64,000 nt of DNA from JBEVOS01 sp964563395. GTDB lineage: Bacteria > Pseudomonadota > Alphaproteobacteria > Caulobacterales > Aquidulcibacteraceae. The position numbers and the translations under genes were made by a program. Under the pieces are notes generated by a model that saw nothing but the letters and a program-made list of their open reading frames with translations, was not told the origin of the DNA and did not search any database. Shown piece after piece: positions 17,401 to 26,085 of this stretch. The stretch is taken from positions 115,726-179,725 of the forward strand of contig CAZLWK010000006.1 in the NCBI GenBank assembly GCA_964563395.1, given 5' to 3'. Numbering within the stretch: position 1 is the first letter of the stretch; every line of letters starts with the position of its first letter.

Positions 17401-18524
17401 TCAGCGGCGGCGCGTTCGAAGACAAAATTTCCGGCGTCAAACTCGAAGCCATCGACGCCGCGGTGCGCTTCGGTCCCGACGGCGCGCGGATCACCCGCTT
17501 CTCGGCAAGCGACGGACGCGGCGGCGCAATGACCGCGCGCGGCGGCGCGGCCGATCCGACGCGCGGCGAAATCGCGATCAATCTGGACGATCTGCGCCTC
17601 GTCGATCGTCCTGACGCGCGCGCGACCGCCAGCGGAGATCTCACGCTCGCCTGGGCCGATGGCCGCTCGCATCTTTCAGGCGCGCTCGCCATCAGCGAGG
17701 GCGAGATCAGCATAGCGCAAGGGCCAGGCGCGAGCGTCCCGCAGCTCGACGTGATCGAAATCAATCGGCCCGGCGCGGAAGAGGAAGACTATGAAACGCG
17801 CGCCCGCGCGCCGGCGGTTGGCGCGGCCACGCTCGATATCAGGGTGCGCGCGCCAGGACGCATCTTCACGCGCGGGCGGGGCCTTGAAGCGGAATGGTCG
17901 CTCGATTTGCGCGTGGCCGGCGATGTCGCGCAGCCGCGCCTGTTCGGCGAGGCGCGCGCCGTGCGCGGCTCCATTTCACTATCGGGCCGTCCCTTCGACA
18001 TCGAAAGCGGCATCATCGCCTTCAATGGCGATCCGCTGGAGGCGCGCATCGACCTCGCCGCCGAGCGGCGGACCAACGATCTCACCGCGCGCATTCGCTT
18101 GAGCGGCACCGCTAACGATCCGGAGATCGCCTTCGAGAGCGACCCTTCCTTGCCTGAGGATGAAATCCTGCCGCAAATCCTGTTCGGCCGATCCGTGGAG
18201 GATTTGACCGCGATCGAGGCGGCGCAATTGGCGGGCGGGCTCGCTGCGCTGTCCGGCCAATCCTCGTTCGATCTGGCGGAGACGGCGCGCGCCTTGTCGG
18301 GTCTCGATCGGCTCGACGTGCGCGAGGATGAAGATGGCGGCTTCCTCGTCGCCGGCGGCGTCTATCTGACGCGCGACGTCTATCTGGAAGTGGCGCGCAC
18401 GGGACTTGGCCAGGCGTCGACGAGCGTGGAATGGCGCCTGCGGCCCCGCCTCCTACTCATCACCAGCTTCCTGCCGAACGGGGATCAGCGCGCCTCCATC
18501 CGCTGGCGGCGGGAATCCGACTAA
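14469..18524 (+). CDS. tamB: TamB, AsmA-like envelope-spanning translocation/assembly protein
   Basis: A 1351-residue protein anchored by one N-terminal membrane helix (about 12-37) and otherwise periplasmic. Most of the length is the repetitive beta-rich, AsmA/YhdP-like taco-shaped fold; the C-terminal DUF490/TamB domain is clear from ISEGEISIAQ, RAVRGSISLSGRPFDIESG and DPSLPEDEILPQILFGR, ending in SFLPNGDQRASIRWRRESD. TamB bridges the inner membrane to TamA and is implicated in phospholipid transport to the outer membrane. The start overlaps the tamA stop (ATGA), implying translational coupling. It converges with korB, overlapping it by 4 bases. Confidence 0.93.
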   Translation: MSALRRFGGRPWMLAAAGVATLAGATIVAFGPGAAWLVDHIADGRKVWRLGRLEASGVSGPHLGALTIERLSLRDEDGIWATAENVSLRWRPFAILSGEVLLDRIVARRLHVLRRPALSAPSDSTGPNFDVVLTALNVGRIDLEAPVADMPAALALDLGLVVRDERLAALALDLTRLDAPLDRANAQFSDDGARIVLAAEVRGAPGGLFAHVIGADDRSFELDATLGGDARAGEGILVARIDEERFLNASLGWEEARWRMQGAAVLEAAPILAPFADRIGEEALFSGEGARAGAFSLSLDAPNLDATLAGVEGENFTFAEARLEAETNSLERLAPEIAIGAGAARLDGALTRTKAEIRYEGEVSASSLRVAGLETALAGAARVQFNDDALSVRADLTTPERTSPLLSNAALKLNLHFDRARGRVTIRQADLDGDTIAANAQGWANGETGELSGEWRVKRMQALTAELRGDARGRWRLRQTPRDGWTGALNGAARNVSGSPEAIPQLLGRAPSLDASFAFKDGDFALTHARLNGANLRAGASGRIRDGALALVVEASARGPVDLGGARLDGAADATGNITGSVDRPRLSLAARLASLDAGGLVFETPRLELMLASDGRAYQGALRAEALVSGQAARAEAQIALADGALAFNDLEADLAALHAKGNASFSAAGPRADLILTGRLDGLFNGIAGRIDGEAALTPETANVRADLREARFGALRVRNGAISARGPYENLDTRLRVRGAIGRAALAFRGVGALDVRDGFSATMDGEGALAGAPIAFVAPAQLKLSNGVLEASIDAQFESGRVEARWRERGGALSGAATLSEAPIAPLAAIWGERASGRASGEANLQNVGRRLQGGARLDVRDARFSQRTPEALNGALTISLADEKLEARLEAQSSDGLTANVSAQAPVTTSTAPIRVALAPNRRGEAAWSVRGPVSGLWAAARLPDQALSGAVAGEGRIEFGAGALSGAGGIALSGGAFEDKISGVKLEAIDAAVRFGPDGARITRFSASDGRGGAMTARGGAADPTRGEIAINLDDLRLVDRPDARATASGDLTLAWADGRSHLSGALAISEGEISIAQGPGASVPQLDVIEINRPGAEEEDYETRARAPAVGAATLDIRVRAPGRIFTRGRGLEAEWSLDLRVAGDVAQPRLFGEARAVRGSISLSGRPFDIESGIIAFNGDPLEARIDLAAERRTNDLTARIRLSGTANDPEIAFESDPSLPEDEILPQILFGRSVEDLTAIEAAQLAGGLAALSGQSSFDLAETARALSGLDRLDVREDEDGGFLVAGGVYLTRDVYLEVARTGLGQASTSVEWRLRPRLLLITSFLPNGDQRASIRWRRESD

Positions 18525-19576
18525 CGCAGCGAGGCGTTGATCTCCTCGAGCGCCGCGCGGCCCGGCGTGAGCTCGCGATCGCCGAGCTGATTAAGCGGCG
18601 TTGCCGTCGTGCCCAGATGCGCGTGCAGGTCTTCGGCGTCGGGATCGACATAGAGAAGGCCCGTCACGATTTCTCCATCGGCGCCGCGCTCGGCGAGATA
18701 GCGCATCGCGTCGATCCGATCGGTCGGATCGTAGGTGTCGGCGATCTTGCGCAGGCGCAGCGCCGAACCATCGTGCTGGATGACCGTGGTGACCGCGCCC
18801 GGCTCGTAATCGGCGGTGATTTCCTCGCGGCCGGCGATGAAATCGAGCTTGTTCACTGCCTCGTTGTGCGCGCGCACATAATCGTACGAGCGCGTGGAGC
18901 CGACGTGATTGTTGAACGCCACGCAGGGCGAAAGGACATCGATGAAGGCTGCGCCCTTGTGCTTCAGCGCGCCTTTGATGAGCGGCACGAGCTGGGCTTT
19001 ATCACCCGAAAAGCTGCGCCCCACATAGGACGCGCCCAATTGCAGCGCGAGCGTGACGAGATCGATTGGCGATTCGTGATTGATCACATTGCGCTTGGAT
19101 TTCGAGCCTTTGTCGGACGTGGCGGAAAACTGGCCCTTGGTGAGGCCATAGACGCCATTGTTCTCCACGATATAGGTCATGTTGACCGCACGCCGGATCG
19201 AATGCGCGAACTGGCTTATGCCGATGGAGGCGCTGTCGCCGTCGCCGGAGACGCCGAGATAGATGAGATCGCGATTGGCGAGATTGGCGCCGGTCAGCAC
19301 GGACGGCATGCGCCCATGCACGCTATTGAAGCCGTGGCTTTGCCCCAGGAAATAATCCGGCGTCTTGGAGGAGCAGCCGATGCCGCTCATCTTGGCGATT
19401 CTGTGCGGCGGCAGATCGAGCTCATACACCGCCTGAATGATGGCCGCCGAAATGGAATCGTGGCCGCAGCCGGCGCAGAGCGTGGAAAGCTTTCCCTCAT
19501 AATCGCGCCGCGTGAAACCGAGCGCGTTCGTCTTCAATTCGGGATGGTGCAGCTGAGGCTTGGCGATATAGGTCAC
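18521..19576 (-). CDS. korB: 2-oxoacid:ferredoxin oxidoreductase, beta subunit (KorB-like)
   Basis: A 351-residue thiamine-diphosphate subunit. LCAGCGHDSIS near residue 34 and GIGCSSKTPDYF are family signatures; the ThDP/Mg site is VSGDGDSASIGISQF with ENNGVYGLTKGQFSATSDKG. With KorA it would oxidatively decarboxylate a 2-oxoacid, most probably 2-oxoglutarate, with CoA and reduce ferredoxin. A dedicated 4Fe-4S cluster in the beta subunit is suggested by several Cys residues (CAGC, GCSS and a later Cys), as in related two-subunit enzymes. The start overlaps the korA stop by 4 bases (ATGA). Confidence 0.92.
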   Translation of the reverse strand: MTYIAKPQLHHPELKTNALGFTRRDYEGKLSTLCAGCGHDSISAAIIQAVYELDLPPHRIAKMSGIGCSSKTPDYFLGQSHGFNSVHGRMPSVLTGANLANRDLIYLGVSGDGDSASIGISQFAHSIRRAVNMTYIVENNGVYGLTKGQFSATSDKGSKSKRNVINHESPIDLVTLALQLGASYVGRSFSGDKAQLVPLIKGALKHKGAAFIDVLSPCVAFNNHVGSTRSYDYVRAHNEAVNKLDFIAGREEITADYEPGAVTTVIQHDGSALRLRKIADTYDPTDRIDAMRYLAERGADGEIVTGLLYVDPDAEDLHAHLGTTATPLNQLGDRELTPGRAALEEINASLR

Positions 19577-21402
19577 TTGGCTGCTTCCTTGATGCGCGGC
19601 GCTTCCGGCGATTCCATGCGCCGAAGGATCGCATTGACGATGAAGCGCGCGGTGATGGGCGCGCCGTCGAAATGCAGGATCGAGGGAAGGCGCGCCGGAT
19701 GCACGCCGCCCTCATTGACGAGCAGGCTCTTCAGTTGCGCGTCGCGATTCTGCTCCACGATGAAAACCTGCTCATGCGCGCGGATGAAATCGAACACCTC
19801 CTCGGCGAAGGGAAAGCCGCGCACCCGCATCGCATCGAGATGAACGCCGCGCGCGGCGAGGGTGTGCAGCGCCTCGTCCATCGCCGCCGACGTCGAGCCG
19901 AAATAGAGAACGGCGTCCGGCGTGCGCCGCGCCGCGTCGCGCCGCACCGGCGCGGGCACGAGCGCTTTGGCCGTCTCCCATTTGCGCAGGAGGCGCATCA
20001 TGTTCTCGGCGTACACATCGCCCGCCTCGCTATAGCGGGCGAAGGCGTCGTGGCTTGAGCCGCGCGTGAAATAGGCCCCCGCCTCATGCGCGCCAGGCAT
20101 GGTGCGAAAGCCGATCCCATCGCCATCGACATCGAGATAGCGCGCGACCTTGGCCCCGGCGTCGAGTTCGGCCGGCGTCAGCACCTTGCCGCGATCGAGA
20201 CTGCGCTGGTCGTCCCAGGCGAAGGGCGGCACCAGCCATTCATTCATGCCGATATCGAGATCGAGCATGACGAAGATCGTCGTCTGCAAGCGATCCGCGA
20301 GATCGAAGGCGAGCGCGCCCATGCTGAAGCACTCGCCAGGATCGGCGGGAAACAGCATCACATGCTTGGTGTCGCCATGGCTCGCATACGCGGCGGACAA
20401 AAGATCGGCCTGCTGCGTGCGCGTGGGCATGCCCGTGGAGGGCCCGCCGCGCTGCACGTCGAAGATCACGGCCGGAATTTCCGCGTAATAGGAGAGGCCG
20501 ACGAATTCCGTCATCAGCGAAACGCCCGGCCCGGAAGTGCATGTGAAGGCGCGGGCGCCGTTCCAGCCGGCGCCGATCACCATGCCGATCGAGGCGATTT
20601 CATCCTCCGCCTGCACGATCGCGTAGCGCGCCGCGCCTGTTTCCGGCTCGGTGCGGAAGCGCTTGCAATAGCCCTCGAACGCTTCGGCGATCGAGGTGGA
20701 CGGCGTGATCGGATACCAGGCGCACACGCTCGCCCCGCCATAGAGTGCGCCAAGCGCGGCGGCGGCATTGCCTTCCACGAAGATACGATCGCCCACCGCA
20801 TCGGCGCGGCGCAGGCGCAGAGGCAGTTTTTCCAGATTCTCAGCCGCCCAATCGCGCCCGAGATGCAGCGCCTGCTTATTCGGACGAATGAGCTTTTCCT
20901 TGCCGCCAAATTCCTCGTCGATCAGCTGCTCGACCACGGCGACATCAAGATCGAGAAGGTGCGTCAGCGCGCCGACATAGCAGATGTTCTTGAACAATTG
21001 CCGCTGGCGCGGCTCGCTGAAGGCCGCGTTGCACAGCATCGTCAACGGCACGCCGACGACATTCACATCGCTGCGAAACTTCGACGTCGGCAAAGGCTTG
21101 GTGGAATCGTAAAGCAGATAGCCGCCGCTTTCGATCTCGCGCAGATCCTGATCCCAGGTCTGCGGATTGCACGCCACCATGAGATCGACGCCGCCGCGCC
21201 GTCCCAGATGGCCGGCTTCGCACACGCGCACCTCATACCAGGTGGGCAGGCCCTGAATGTTCGAGGGGAAGATGTTGCGCGCGGCGACCGGCACGCCCAT
21301 GCGGAGCACCGCCTTGGCGAACATGCCGTTCGCGCTCGCGGAGCCCGAGCCGTTCACATTGGCGAACTTGACGACGAAATCGTTGGTCGCGGCGATGCTC
21401 AT
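19573..21402 (-). CDS. korA: 2-oxoacid:ferredoxin oxidoreductase, fused gamma-alpha subunit (KorA-like)
   Basis: A 609-residue subunit with the gamma domain fused in front: KFANVNGSGSASANGMFAKA and LPTWYEVRVCEAGHLGR in the first 190 residues, followed by the alpha domain (GNAAAALGALYGGASVCAWY then PITPSTSIAEAFEGY, and TSGPGVSLMTEFVGLSYYAE). A C-terminal domain II follows. The order gamma-alpha is usual for two-subunit KORs. I placed the start at the ATG at 21402, which overlaps the stop of the flavoprotein gene by 4 bases; the longer in-frame opening upstream lies inside that gene. It forms an enzyme with KorB; the electron acceptor may be ferredoxin or the upstream-encoded flavoprotein. Confidence 0.93.
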   Translation of the reverse strand: MSIAATNDFVVKFANVNGSGSASANGMFAKAVLRMGVPVAARNIFPSNIQGLPTWYEVRVCEAGHLGRRGGVDLMVACNPQTWDQDLREIESGGYLLYDSTKPLPTSKFRSDVNVVGVPLTMLCNAAFSEPRQRQLFKNICYVGALTHLLDLDVAVVEQLIDEEFGGKEKLIRPNKQALHLGRDWAAENLEKLPLRLRRADAVGDRIFVEGNAAAALGALYGGASVCAWYPITPSTSIAEAFEGYCKRFRTEPETGAARYAIVQAEDEIASIGMVIGAGWNGARAFTCTSGPGVSLMTEFVGLSYYAEIPAVIFDVQRGGPSTGMPTRTQQADLLSAAYASHGDTKHVMLFPADPGECFSMGALAFDLADRLQTTIFVMLDLDIGMNEWLVPPFAWDDQRSLDRGKVLTPAELDAGAKVARYLDVDGDGIGFRTMPGAHEAGAYFTRGSSHDAFARYSEAGDVYAENMMRLLRKWETAKALVPAPVRRDAARRTPDAVLYFGSTSAAMDEALHTLAARGVHLDAMRVRGFPFAEEVFDFIRAHEQVFIVEQNRDAQLKSLLVNEGGVHPARLPSILHFDGAPITARFIVNAILRRMESPEAPRIKEAAK

Positions 21403-23219
21403 GAGGCCGCTCCCGCGAGCTCGCGCGGCGCATGCGCGGCGGCGCAGCTGTCGAGCGCCTTCGCCGTGTCGATCAGCACCTTCTGCATATCCCACGCGCC
21501 GGTGGGACAGCGCTCTGCGCACAGCCCGCAATGGAGGCACACGTCCTCGTCCTTGACCATGACGCGGCCCGTGGGCAGCGCTTCGGACACGTAAAGCGCC
21601 TGATCCAGATTGAGCGACGGCGCATTGAGGCGCGTGCGCAGCTCATCCTCGGCGCCATTCTCCGTGAACGTGATGCAATCGACGGGGCAGATATCGACGC
21701 AGCCGTCGCACTCGATGCACGCGCTCTTGGCGAACACGGTCTGCACGTCGCAATTCAAGCAGCGCTCGGCCTCGCGATAAGCGAGCGCGCGATCGAAGCC
21801 CAATTCCACTTCGAGTTTGAGATCCTTCAGCGCCGTGGCGGTGTCGCGCATCGGCACCTTGAAACGGTTCTCGGCGGAGACGTCGTTGTCATAACTCCAT
21901 TCATGGATGCCCATTTTTTGGCTGAAACGCGTCATGTGCGGCGGCGGGCGGTCGCGCACATCGCGGCCTTGCACGAAGGCATCGATGGAAAGCGCGGCCT
22001 CATGGCCATGCGCGACGGCCCAGATGATGTTCTTCGGGCCGAAGGCGGAATCGCCGCCGAAAAACACGTTCGGCACGGTCGATTGGAACGTGACCTCATC
22101 GACCTGGGGCATGCCCCATTCATCGAAGGCAAGGCCGATATCACGTTCGATCCAGGGGAACGCATTCTCCTGGCCGACGGCGATCAGCACATCGTCGCAT
22201 TCATAATGCTCGTCCGCCTCGCCCGTGGGCACGAGTTTGCGGCGGCCCCTTTCGTCGATCACCGCCTCGACCACTTCGAAAGTGACGCCGGTGAGGCGGC
22301 CATTCTCATGCGTGAAGGCCTTGGGCACGCGCATATTGATGATCGGAATGCCCTCATGCATGGCGTCTTCCTTCTCCCAGGGAGACGCCTTCATCTCGTC
22401 AAAGCCCGAGCGCACGATGACTTTCACATCCTCCCCGCCGAGACGGCGTGAGGTGCGGCAGCAATCCATCGCCGTATTGCCCCCGCCCAGCACGATCACG
22501 CGTTTGCCGATCTTCTCGATATGGCCGAACGAAACGTTCGAGAGCCAATCGATGCCGATGCGGATATTGGCCGCTGCTTCGCTACGCCCCGGCAGATCGA
22601 GATCGCGCCCGCGCGGCGCGCCCGATCCGACGAACACGGCGTCATACCCTTCGGCCAGCAACGATTTCAAACTGTCGATGCGTTGGCCATAGCGCGTCGT
22701 CACGCCGAGGCCGACGACGTAGCCCACCTCTTCATCGATCACTTCTTCAGGCAGGCGAAAGCGCGGAATTTGCGAGCGGATCATGCCGCCGCCCTTCGCC
22801 TCGGCGTCGAACACAACGACCTCATAGCCGAGCGGCGCCAAATCGCGCGCCACGGTGAGCGAGGCGGGACCCGCGCCGATGCAGGCGATGCGCTTGCCGT
22901 TCTTCGCGAAGGGCGGGCGCGGCAGAAGCGCGGTGATGTCGTCCTTGTTGTCGGCGGCGACGCGTTTCAAGCGGCAGATCGCGACCGGCTCCTCCTCCAC
23001 TCGGCCGCGCCGGCAGGCCGGCTCGCACGGACGATCGCAGGTGCGCCCGAGCACGCCGGGAAACACGTTCGAGCGCCAATTCACCATATAGGCTTCGGAA
23101 TAGCGGCCCTGCGCGATCAGCCGGATATATTCCGGCACGGGCGTGTGGGCCGGACATGCCCATTGGCAATCGACGACTTTATGAAAATAGTCCGGCGACC
23201 CAATATCGGTGGGCTGCAA
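21399..23219 (-). CDS. GltD-like FAD/NAD(P) oxidoreductase with N- and C-terminal Fe-S domains
   Basis: A 606-residue flavoprotein. Residues 15-95 form a GltD/DPD-type Fe-S domain (Cys18, 22, 61, 65, 69 in CQWACPAH and CDRPCEPAC). The FAD-binding Rossmann fold starts RIACIGAGPAS (110-120) and a second nucleotide fold has VIVLGGGNTAMDCCR (241-255). The C-terminus adds two 4Fe-4S motifs, Cys501/504/507/511 and Cys561/564/567/571. This is the layout of NAD(P)H:ferredoxin-type partners of oxidoreductases, so it may pass KOR electrons to NAD(P)+. The start is inferred as TTG at 23219, preceded by GGAGAGG 5 bases upstream; no in-frame ATG fits. First gene of the korAB operon. Confidence 0.85.
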   Translation of the reverse strand: MQPTDIGSPDYFHKVVDCQWACPAHTPVPEYIRLIAQGRYSEAYMVNWRSNVFPGVLGRTCDRPCEPACRRGRVEEEPVAICRLKRVAADNKDDITALLPRPPFAKNGKRIACIGAGPASLTVARDLAPLGYEVVVFDAEAKGGGMIRSQIPRFRLPEEVIDEEVGYVVGLGVTTRYGQRIDSLKSLLAEGYDAVFVGSGAPRGRDLDLPGRSEAAANIRIGIDWLSNVSFGHIEKIGKRVIVLGGGNTAMDCCRTSRRLGGEDVKVIVRSGFDEMKASPWEKEDAMHEGIPIINMRVPKAFTHENGRLTGVTFEVVEAVIDERGRRKLVPTGEADEHYECDDVLIAVGQENAFPWIERDIGLAFDEWGMPQVDEVTFQSTVPNVFFGGDSAFGPKNIIWAVAHGHEAALSIDAFVQGRDVRDRPPPHMTRFSQKMGIHEWSYDNDVSAENRFKVPMRDTATALKDLKLEVELGFDRALAYREAERCLNCDVQTVFAKSACIECDGCVDICPVDCITFTENGAEDELRTRLNAPSLNLDQALYVSEALPTGRVMVKDEDVCLHCGLCAERCPTGAWDMQKVLIDTAKALDSCAAAHAPRELAGAAS

Positions 23220-23472
23220 CGCATCCTCTCCTATCGCGTACGCGCGCCCGAAGGCCGCGCGGAGGAGCTTCTTGCTTGCACGCGCAGCCCTCCCCCAGCG
23301 GCGCGTTTTGTCCAGGAATACGGGACGCCGCGCCACAGCGCCAGAGCCTTCGCGCAGGATGAAGGCGCCCCGCGATTGGTGGGCGCATCGCGAAATCCTT
23401 GGCGTTCCGCGAGGTGAGCGGTCCATACTGCGCCGCAAGAACGCCAAGAGGCGGCCATTCAGGGAGATGGAC

Positions 23473-24507
23473 ATGCGCGCCGTGATCCGCCGCGGGAACA
23501 AATTGGTCCTGGAGGAAATGGCGACCCCGACGCCCGGCCCCGGCCAAGTGCTGGTGCGCACGCTGGCGTGCGGCATATGCGGCTCCGACCTCCACGCGCT
23601 TGAACAGCCGCTTGGCGAGGGCGTCGCCGGCGAAGTGGTGTACGGCCACGAATTCTGCTGCGAAATCCTGGAGAACGGGCCGGGCGCGGCGCGCTTCAAG
23701 CCCGGCCAGCGGGTCTGCTCCATGCCGATCCTGCCGAGCGCGACCGGGCTGGATACGGTGGGCTATTCGCCGACCGCCGTGGGCGGCTTCGCCGAGAACA
23801 TGCTGCTGGCGGACATGCTCCTGCTCCCCGTGCCCAACGGGCTGGCGAGCGAAACGGCGGCGCTGACCGAGCCTCTGGCCGTGGGCGAGCACGCCGTGGC
23901 GCGGGCCGATCCCCACCCGGGCCAAGCCTATCTGGTGATCGGATGCGGGCCGGTGGGGCTCGCCGTGATCGACAGCCTCAAGGCGCGCGGACTGGGGCCG
24001 ATTTACGCGGCCGATTATTCGCCGCAGCGCCGCGCGCTGGCGGAAAAAATCGGCGCGGACAAGGTGATCGATCCGGCGAAGGAAAGCCCGCACGCCTCGT
24101 GGGCGGAGATGGGCGTGCAGCCGCCCGCGCTCTCCGGCATCTTCCAGTTGGGCGGCGGCGCCTCGAAGCAGCCCGTCATCTTCGAATGCGTCGGCGCGCC
24201 GGGCGTTTTGCAGGCGATCGCCGCCGAAGCGCCGCGCCATAGCCGGATCGTCGTGGCCGGCGTGTGCATGCAAATGGATCAAATCCATCCGCTGACCTTG
24301 ATCTCCAAGGAGATCGAGATGCGCTTCGTGCTCGCCTACACGCCCGACGAATTCGCCGCCTCGCTCCACCGCCTCGCGGAAGGCGAAACCAATTTCCCCG
24401 CGATCGTGACCCAGCGCGTCGGCCTCGGCGAAACGCCCGACGCTTTCGTGCGCCTCCAGACCGACAAATCGCAGGTGAAGATTCTCGTCACGCCAGGCGG
24501 CGCGTGA
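23473..24507 (+). CDS. Zinc-binding medium-chain dehydrogenase
   Basis: A 344-residue alcohol/sugar dehydrogenase of the MDR superfamily. The catalytic-zinc motif CGICGSDLHAL is at about residue 34, followed by GHEFCCEI and the glycine-rich NAD(P) fold YLVIGCGPVGLAVIDSLKA. The four-cysteine structural-zinc lobe typical of classical ADHs is not visible (the region reads CSMPILPSATG), which points to a threonine/sorbitol-dehydrogenase-like or uncharacterised branch. Start chosen at the ATG at 23473 because AGGGAG then lies 6 bases away; an ATG two codons upstream abuts that motif. It is divergent from the GltD-like gene and followed by an MFS symporter that may import its substrate. Confidence 0.88.
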   Translation: MRAVIRRGNKLVLEEMATPTPGPGQVLVRTLACGICGSDLHALEQPLGEGVAGEVVYGHEFCCEILENGPGAARFKPGQRVCSMPILPSATGLDTVGYSPTAVGGFAENMLLADMLLLPVPNGLASETAALTEPLAVGEHAVARADPHPGQAYLVIGCGPVGLAVIDSLKARGLGPIYAADYSPQRRALAEKIGADKVIDPAKESPHASWAEMGVQPPALSGIFQLGGGASKQPVIFECVGAPGVLQAIAAEAPRHSRIVVAGVCMQMDQIHPLTLISKEIEMRFVLAYTPDEFAASLHRLAEGETNFPAIVTQRVGLGETPDAFVRLQTDKSQVKILVTPGGA

Positions 24508-24586
24508 GCCGCTTGACGGCGCCTGGAGCCTACTGCACCTTCGAATCGCGAAAAGAGCGCGCCTAAGTGCGCCTGGGTGGAGGAAA

Positions 24587-24658
24587 ATGAAGGTTTTTCC
24601 AGGCGTCGCGCCACGCGACCGCGCATTCCTGCTTTTCGAAAGGCGCGCGTCGGCATGA
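24587..24658 (+). CDS. Possible 23-residue leader peptide upstream of the MFS gene
   Basis: A short ORF beginning ATG AAG GTT TTT, encoding MKVFPGVAPRDRAFLLFERR plus three residues. It is preceded by GGAGG three bases before the start (tight spacing), and its TGA stop overlaps the MFS start codon as ATGA. The MFS start has no good SD sequence of its own, so translational coupling is plausible. No homologue is recognised, and this could be chance. Confidence 0.3.
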   Translation: MKVFPGVAPRDRAFLLFERRASA

Positions 24659-26085
24659 GCGCGGCAAAGCGCATGGGCCTTCGGCCAAAGCTTTTCTATG
24701 GCCTAGGGTCCGTCGCCTATGGCGTGAAGGACCAGGGTTTCCAGTCCCTGCTGCTGCTCTATTATAATCAAGTGCTCGGATTGCCGGCGAGCATGGTGTC
24801 GGCCGCGCTGTTGTTCGCGCTGTTGATCGACGCCTTCATCGATCCCGTGATCGGCCACGCCTCCGACAATTGGCGCTCCAAGCTCGGCCGGCGCCACCCC
24901 TTCATGTACGCGGCGGCGATCCCGATCGCGATCACGTTCTTCCTGATTTGGAATCCGCCGAACCTCGCGCCGGAAGCGATGTTCTTCTACCTGTTCGCGA
25001 CCGCCGTGGCGTTGCGCGCCTCGCTCTCGCTCTACGAGATTCCAAACGCCTCGCTGCTGCCCGAACTCACCGAGGATTATGACGAGCGCACGGCGCTTCT
25101 ATCCTATCGCTATTTCTTCGGCGTCGCGGGCGGCATCGCCATGACCGTGGCGGTGTTCACGATCTTCCTGGCGCCGACGCCGGACTACCCCACCGGACAG
25201 CTCAATCCCGACGGTTATCAGGCCTATTCGATCGCCGCGATCGTCGTCATGCTTATTTCGATCTTCGTGTCCGCCATCGGCACGCAGCGCACCGCCTCTC
25301 AATTCCACGCGCCGCCCCAACGCAGCCTCACGATCGGACAATTGGCGCGCGACATGGTGGAGACGATCGCTAATCGCTCCATTCTCGTGATGCTCGCCGT
25401 GGGGCTGTTCTCGGGCATGGCGGTGGGGCTCGGCGCCGCGCTAGGCATCTATCTGCAGACCTATTATTGGGAGCTCATCGGCGCGCAGCTCGCGATCCTG
25501 TCGGTGGGCAGCCTTGTCGGCACGGTGCTCGCCGCGATCCTTTCGACGCCGCTGGCGCGGCTGCTCGGCAAGAAGCATGCGGCGCTGACGCTGTTCATCA
25601 TCGCCGTGATCGTCTCGATCTCGCCCGTGCTGCTGCGCGAGATCGGTCTTTTCCCGCCGAACGGCGACCCGCTGCTCATGCCGCTCTTGCTGCTTGAGCG
25701 TGTCGTCTCTGGCCTCTGCGGCATCGGCGCGGCGATCATTGGCGGCTCCATGATCGCCGACATCGTGGAAGAGGTGCAGGAAAAGACCGGGCGCCGCGCC
25801 GAGGGCCTCCTGCTCTCGGCCAATACGTTCGTGCAAAAAGCGGTGTCCGGGTTTGGGCTTTTGGGCGCGGGCGTGATCCTCGACCTCGTCGCGTTTCCCG
25901 AGGGCGCGCGGCCAGGTGATCTCGACGCGCCAATGCTGTCGAACCTCGCCTTCGCCTACGCGGCCGCGCTGATCATCCTCTTCAGCAGCTCCATCGCCTG
26001 CCTGTTCGGTTATCCGCTCTCGCGCGAAAGCCATGAGGACCGCTTGCGCAAGCTCGCCGCGCGCGACGCTACGCCCGCGGAATAA
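24655..26085 (+). CDS. MFS transporter, GPH (glycoside-pentoside-hexuronide:cation symporter) type
   Basis: A 476-residue inner-membrane symporter with about twelve helices. The GPH signature is strong: LFYGLGSVAYGVKDQGFQSL at the N-terminus, LLIDAFIDPVIGHASDNWRS with the following KLGRRHPF loop, and YEIPNASLLPELTEDYDER. The family imports sugars with Na+ or H+. Start at the ATG at 24655 (MSAAKRMGLRPKLF) because the conserved region follows at once and the upstream in-frame extension is not conserved-looking. The dehydrogenase gene upstream suggests a sugar or polyol uptake and oxidation pair. The 3' end overlaps the convergent CysG-like gene by 17 bases. Confidence 0.9.
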   Translation: MSAAKRMGLRPKLFYGLGSVAYGVKDQGFQSLLLLYYNQVLGLPASMVSAALLFALLIDAFIDPVIGHASDNWRSKLGRRHPFMYAAAIPIAITFFLIWNPPNLAPEAMFFYLFATAVALRASLSLYEIPNASLLPELTEDYDERTALLSYRYFFGVAGGIAMTVAVFTIFLAPTPDYPTGQLNPDGYQAYSIAAIVVMLISIFVSAIGTQRTASQFHAPPQRSLTIGQLARDMVETIANRSILVMLAVGLFSGMAVGLGAALGIYLQTYYWELIGAQLAILSVGSLVGTVLAAILSTPLARLLGKKHAALTLFIIAVIVSISPVLLREIGLFPPNGDPLLMPLLLLERVVSGLCGIGAAIIGGSMIADIVEEVQEKTGRRAEGLLLSANTFVQKAVSGFGLLGAGVILDLVAFPEGARPGDLDAPMLSNLAFAYAAALIILFSSSIACLFGYPLSRESHEDRLRKLAARDATPAE

